Below, piece after piece: positions 61,080 through 64,000 of a stretch of DNA of 64,000 bases. The notes under the pieces are model-generated. The model was not told where the DNA came from. It ran no database searches and was given only the letters and a program-made list of their open reading frames with translations. The stretch's first letter is position 1. Each line of letters opens with the position of its first letter. The DNA is from Ralstonia sp. A12 (GTDB lineage: Bacteria > Pseudomonadota > Gammaproteobacteria > Burkholderiales > Burkholderiaceae), in contig NZ_JSZO01000008.1 of the NCBI RefSeq assembly GCF_000801955.1, positions 62,001 to 126,000 on the forward strand, in the 5' to 3' direction. The position numbers and the translations under genes were made by a program.

Positions 61080-62450
61080 TCAACTGCTTGCTGACGAACG
61101 GATGTCGGCGTGTGGGGGAAGCACAGCTGCACCATGTGTGTTGGCTGCGCAGCGGCGATGGTCAATCATCATGACGGCGATGGTGCCCAATACCCCGGCA
61201 AGGGCGATAGCCAAGAAGTTCTGCTCCAGAGGCAGCCGCATCGCTACCAGCATGCCGATCAGCACGGGGGCCGCGATCGCTCCAAGGCGACCAATGCCGG
61301 ATGCAAAGCCCACGCCAGTGGAGCGAATTGCGGCAGGGTAGAACTCACCAGCGTATGCGTACGCCAGGAGCTGCGTCCCGAGGGTGCAGGCGCCGACCAC
61401 GAACACGACAAGGAACAGCAGCTCTGTCGATTTCGTGTACCCCATCAGCGCTAGTGACACGGCGCCGGTTGCATAGAAGGCGACCAGCACGTGCTTGATG
61501 TTGTACCTGTCGCCCAGCCAACCTCCGCCAACGGCACCGATCACAGCGCCAATATTGAAGACGAGTACAAAGGTCAGTGCAGACCCCAGGCTGTAGCCCG
61601 ACATCGCCATCAACTTCGTGAGCCAAGAGCTCAACGAGTACACCATGAACAGACCCATGAAGAACGCGACCCAGATCATGACGGTGCTGAATCCGCGTCC
61701 ATCCTGAAACAGCTTGGCCACCGGCGCCTTGGTCACCATAGCCTCTTGCGGCATGACGAACCGATCTCGGCTACTGACCTGAACCTCTGGAGCGATCCTC
61801 TTGATCACTTGTACGAGTTTCTCGGTGCGGTTCCGCTGTACCAGAAACGCCAGCGAGTCGGGCATGGTAAGCAAGATGAAGGGAATGACCAGGATGGGCG
61901 TGCCGGCGATGAAAAACACCGACTGCCAGCCGTAGGTTTCAATCAGTTGCTTCCCGGTGAGCGCCACAAGGATGCCGCCGATCGAATACCCCGCGAAGAC
62001 AATGGTGACGAGGCGAGCTCGGATCTTGCGTGGTGCAAACTCACCCATCTGCGCAGTCACGATGGGAAGAACCCCACCGATCCCCAGGCCCGCAAGGAAG
62101 CGAGTGACGCTGAAGCTCAATGGATCGTGCGTAAGTCCAGCCGCGGCCGTGAAGAAGCTGAACAGTGCAATGCACACGCAAATCGATACCGGCCGGCCAA
62201 TCTTGTCGGCCAGTGTGCCAAGGTAGATCGCCCCGAACATCATGCCGAACAGGGCCGAGCTCGCCATGAAACCGGCCTTTGCCGCATCCACCCCCATCTG
62301 CTTCATGATCGACGGCAATGCCGCGCCCACAACGGCCAAGTCGTATCCGTCAAGAACGAGGATCAGAACACACCAGAACAGGATCAAGCTATGGAAGCGC
62401 GAGAACCTCGCGTTCTGTGCGATCGATTGAACATCAACTTCGTTACTCAT
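61080..62450 (-). CDS. Aromatic acid/H+ symporter, MFS AAHS family
   Basis: A 456-aa, twelve-helix major facilitator. The AAHS hallmark [15 protein letters not shown] is in the first helix, [10 protein letters not shown] in the 2-3 loop and [12 protein letters not shown] in the 8-9 loop. Relatives take up 4-hydroxybenzoate, protocatechuate or hydroxyphenylpropionate. GGAGGAGACC precedes the ATG at 62450. In front of beta-oxidation genes it probably imports an aryl-alkanoic or cinnamic acid. Specificity is not readable from sequence. Confidence 0.88.
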   Translation of the reverse strand: MSNEVDVQSIAQNARFSRFHSLILFWCVLILVLDGYDLAVVGAALPSIMKQMGVDAAKAGFMASSALFGMMFGAIYLGTLADKIGRPVSICVCIALFSFFTAAAGLTHDPLSFSVTRFLAGLGIGGVLPIVTAQMGEFAPRKIRARLVTIVFAGYSIGGILVALTGKQLIETYGWQSVFFIAGTPILVIPFILLTMPDSLAFLVQRNRTEKLVQVIKRIAPEVQVSSRDRFVMPQEAMVTKAPVAKLFQDGRGFSTVMIWVAFFMGLFMVYSLSSWLTKLMAMSGYSLGSALTFVLVFNIGAVIGAVGGGWLGDRYNIKHVLVAFYATGAVSLALMGYTKSTELLFLVVFVVGACTLGTQLLAYAYAGEFYPAAIRSTGVGFASGIGRLGAIAAPVLIGMLVAMRLPLEQNFLAIALAGVLGTIAVMMIDHRRCAANTHGAAVLPPHADIRSSASS

Positions 62451-62510
62451 GGTCTCCTCCATTTGAGAATGGATATCGTTGTGCTGCTATTGGTCCATCT
62501 GTTAGTAAAG

Positions 62511-63233
62511 CTAGTTGGCGTGATAAACCGTGAAGGCGGACGAAGGCGCTCTCTCTGAGACAAGCGTGTTCTCAACGCGACTCTCGTCGGCGTAGCCCAG
62601 ACTCATGCCCACCAGGAACATTTCCTCTGTTGGTAAGCCAAGTTCTTGCTCGATGATCTTGTGGTACTTCATGAAGGCGGCCTGAGGGCAGGTGCTCAAA
62701 CCATAAGTACGGGCGACAACCATGATGTTCTGCAGGAACATCCCGTAGTCGAGAAGGCTGCCACGCTGCATCACGCGGTCGATCGTGAAGAACAGGCCGA
62801 CCGGCGCATCGAAGAACTGATAGTTCCTGCCGTGCTGCGCGTGCATCCTTGGCTTGTCTCCCTTCTCGATGCCAAGAAGGCCATAGAGCTTCCATCCGAT
62901 ATCACGACGCCTGTCGATGTAGGGTGACACCCACTCGCCTGGGTAGTAGTCCCATTCATCGGTATGCGCTTCCGCCAACGCAGGATCGTTATCAACTTTG
63001 GCAATTGCGGCACATACCCGATCCCGGGCGTCGCCGGTGAGCACGTGTACCTTCCAGGGTTGAATGTTCACCCCGGTTGCCGCATAGCGCGCCACATCAA
63101 GAATTGCCTTGATGATTGGGGCGGGGACGGGCTTCGGAAGAAAGGCTCGAACGCTACGTCGCGTAGCAATTGCCCATTCAACAGCAGACCGGATCGACAA
63201 AAGTTCATCCGGTGGCGGTCCAGCTCGTTCCAT
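62511..63233 (-). CDS. Nitroreductase-family FMN oxidoreductase
   Basis: A 240-aa flavoprotein of the nitroreductase family. It has the FMN-phosphate-binding RRSVRAFLPKPV, ATGVNIQPWKVHVLTG and the C-terminal MSLGYADES. Family enzymes reduce nitroaromatics (for example 4-nitrobenzoate), quinones or enones with NAD(P)H; BluB is another branch but its motifs are not obvious here. First gene of the five-gene operon, 60 bases before the symporter. Either a nitro-aromatic pathway or an electron-transfer role in side-chain reduction would fit. Confidence 0.85.
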   Translation of the reverse strand: MERAGPPPDELLSIRSAVEWAIATRRSVRAFLPKPVPAPIIKAILDVARYAATGVNIQPWKVHVLTGDARDRVCAAIAKVDNDPALAEAHTDEWDYYPGEWVSPYIDRRRDIGWKLYGLLGIEKGDKPRMHAQHGRNYQFFDAPVGLFFTIDRVMQRGSLLDYGMFLQNIMVVARTYGLSTCPQAAFMKYHKIIEQELGLPTEEMFLVGMSLGYADESRVENTLVSERAPSSAFTVYHAN

Positions 63234-63570
63234 CTACTACCTCGCTCAACTGTCATGCGGACCTCGCGTCCACTTGAAATCAGGTTAGCGATCGTTCTCG
63301 AGCCCCAATGTCTTGCAGCCGACAATCGGTCCTCTACTTTCAGACACATTGCTTGATCCACAGTCATGCTTGAAAAGTGGCGCTCATCAAGCCGTACTAA
63401 GGTTGCTGGACGCCTGGACGTAAGGCCGCGTCTGCTTGACGCGACAAAGAACCTGGGGCAATGCTTAGAGTTGCCCGAGAAGCAACATTGATAGCGTTGC
63501 GTTCAGAAATTGGTCGCGCGCAAGCTAGTCCAACGGGAAACAGCCGCAGTTGTTCCGAGCACAGCCCCCC
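63234..63570. other. Promoter region of the nitroreductase operon
   Basis: About 335 bases before the terminator of the small right-hand gene. No gene is seen. The nitroreductase operon must start here, but no clear operator palindrome was found. Confidence 0.4.
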
Positions 63571-63596
63571 AAAAAAAATGCCGCAATAGCGCGGCA
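63571..63596 (-). terminator. Terminator of the right-end small gene
   Basis: TGCCGC (63579-63584) and GCGGCA (63591-63596) pair around six bases. On the minus strand eight T residues follow (63571-63578). This is a rho-independent terminator for the gene at 63677. Confidence 0.8.
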
Positions 63597-63603
63597 CAAG
63601 AAG

Positions 63604-63639
63604 GATCCCGGTGTGGAGAGACAGCGGGGAACCGGGATC
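63604..63639. repeat. Nine-base-arm inverted repeat
   Basis: GATCCCGGT (63604-63612) and ACCGGGATC (63631-63639) are exact complements 18 bases apart. They lie in the 3' leader of the small gene, between its stop and its terminator. It would form a hairpin in the mRNA 3' end. Confidence 0.6.
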
Positions 63640-63676
63640 TGGATGGAGGGAGCCATCTCTGATCAAGAGGAGTGAC

Positions 63677-63973
63677 CTACTGCGAGGTGACGCTTTTCCT
63701 CTCTAACGCAGTCAGAAGAACGTTGGTCTGCTCCAGCAGCGCCGCGTGGTATTCGGCCGGAAGCGCGATGTCGTCAGCGATTGACATCACATCTTCAATG
63801 CCTTGCCTAAGGCTCCACGCCGCCTCAGCGCGCTGCGCCACGCTCAGTTGCGGAAGCGCGGCATCGACAAACTTGTAGAGAACAGCGAGTCGTCCACCAA
63901 AGCTCGACATTGCCCGTGTGTTTAGCGTCAAAGCATCCCTGAGGTCACTCAGGTCGTCGCTAGAGATATTCAT
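63677..63973 (-). CDS. Small protein of unknown function (98 aa)
   Basis: A 98-aa helical, acidic protein. AAAGG six bases before ATG 63973 supports this start over ATG 63988. It reads MNISSDDLSDLRDALTLN, then a moderately hydrophobic SFGGRLAVLYKFVDAALPQL and two helices (AQRAEAAWSLRQGIEDVMSI; EYHAALLEQTNVLLTAL). No signal peptide or known domain. It ends with an inverted repeat and a good terminator, so it is a real transcription unit. Confidence 0.65.
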   Translation of the reverse strand: MNISSDDLSDLRDALTLNTRAMSSFGGRLAVLYKFVDAALPQLSVAQRAEAAWSLRQGIEDVMSIADDIALPAEYHAALLEQTNVLLTALERKSVTSQ

Positions 63974-64000
63974 TGCTGCCCTTTCCATCAGAACGCGTAA

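Noticed and set aside
1-64000. CRISPR arrays, tRNA/rRNA genes, complete insertion sequences and a replication origin.
   Set aside because: No regularly spaced repeats, no cloverleaf sequences with a recognisable TΨC arm, no transposase frames and no DnaA-box cluster were found by reading both strands.

Overview
The first 30 kb reads as chromosome of a high-GC betaproteobacterium, most likely Ralstonia. The grounds are very GC-rich codon use, tightly packed genes, and the overall feel of the ChaA, OmpR/EnvZ-type, GlxA, MocR and MASE4-GGDEF proteins. This was judged by eye, without a database search. From about 30 kb the DNA changes: integrases appear, spacing loosens, A/T-rich stretches and gene remnants occur, and functions become accessory.

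Layout. 1-6.5 kb: end of an unidentified gene, a ChaA-type antiporter, a three-gene two-component operon (61-aa secreted leader, response regulator, histidine kinase), a CcdA-like membrane protein, an FAD disulfide oxidoreductase and a glycine-zipper protein. 6.6-16.6 kb: an unusual concentration of DJ-1/PfpI-domain genes. Five lie within about 9.4 kb and form three divergent regulator/enzyme pairs: GlxA with a lipoprotein-like DJ-1 protein, MocR with a small DJ-1 protein, and GlxA with an isonitrile-hydratase-like enzyme. The two GlxA genes carry the same 37-bp split palindrome just before their starts. A cytochrome c, a DUF1311 protein, an MTA/SAH-nucleosidase-like enzyme and one unknown protein sit between them. 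16.7-25.4 kb: signalling and amino-acid genes (GGDEF cyclase, LuxR regulator, LuxR-hydrolase fusion, PLP dehydratase with a periplasmic binding protein, DMT exporter, and a MASE4 protein with a degenerate GGDEF site). 25.5-29.9 kb: a four-gene cell-envelope cluster with Sel1 repeats, plus a secreted protein.

30-42 kb is the start of a genomic island. A broken host gene end (29937-30041) is followed by a perfect 28-bp palindrome, a terminator-like hairpin, and three coupled minus-strand genes (about 466, 873 and 220 aa). These resemble the GmtY/GmtZ/GmtX trio of Gamma-Mobile-Trio islands. Beside them is cargo: a controller-like XRE regulator, two proteins of unknown function, an AbiEi-type antitoxin without its usual AbiEii toxin, a Phd-like small protein, an XRE-HAD fusion, and a chemoreceptor lacking its first membrane segment. 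The AbiEi/Phd-like/XRE-HAD cassette is the best candidate for an undescribed toxin-antitoxin or phage-defence system.

42-64 kb is catabolic: a full-length pyruvate carboxylase, Crp/Fnr and TetR regulators, an alpha/beta hydrolase and a tannase/feruloyl-esterase-family lipoprotein. A minus-strand operon follows with an LVIVD-repeat lipoprotein, a cupredoxin-like protein, a phospholipase C-like protein and a large membrane protein. A second operon holds a nitroreductase, an aromatic-acid/H+ symporter, an SDR dehydrogenase, a thiolase and an enoyl-CoA hydratase. Together these suggest ester hydrolysis, uptake of an aromatic or aryl-alkanoic acid, side-chain beta-oxidation and pyruvate anaplerosis, but the substrate is not shown. 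A chemoreceptor pseudogene and two copies of a tiny conserved ORF lie here too. The right end of the island is not visible.
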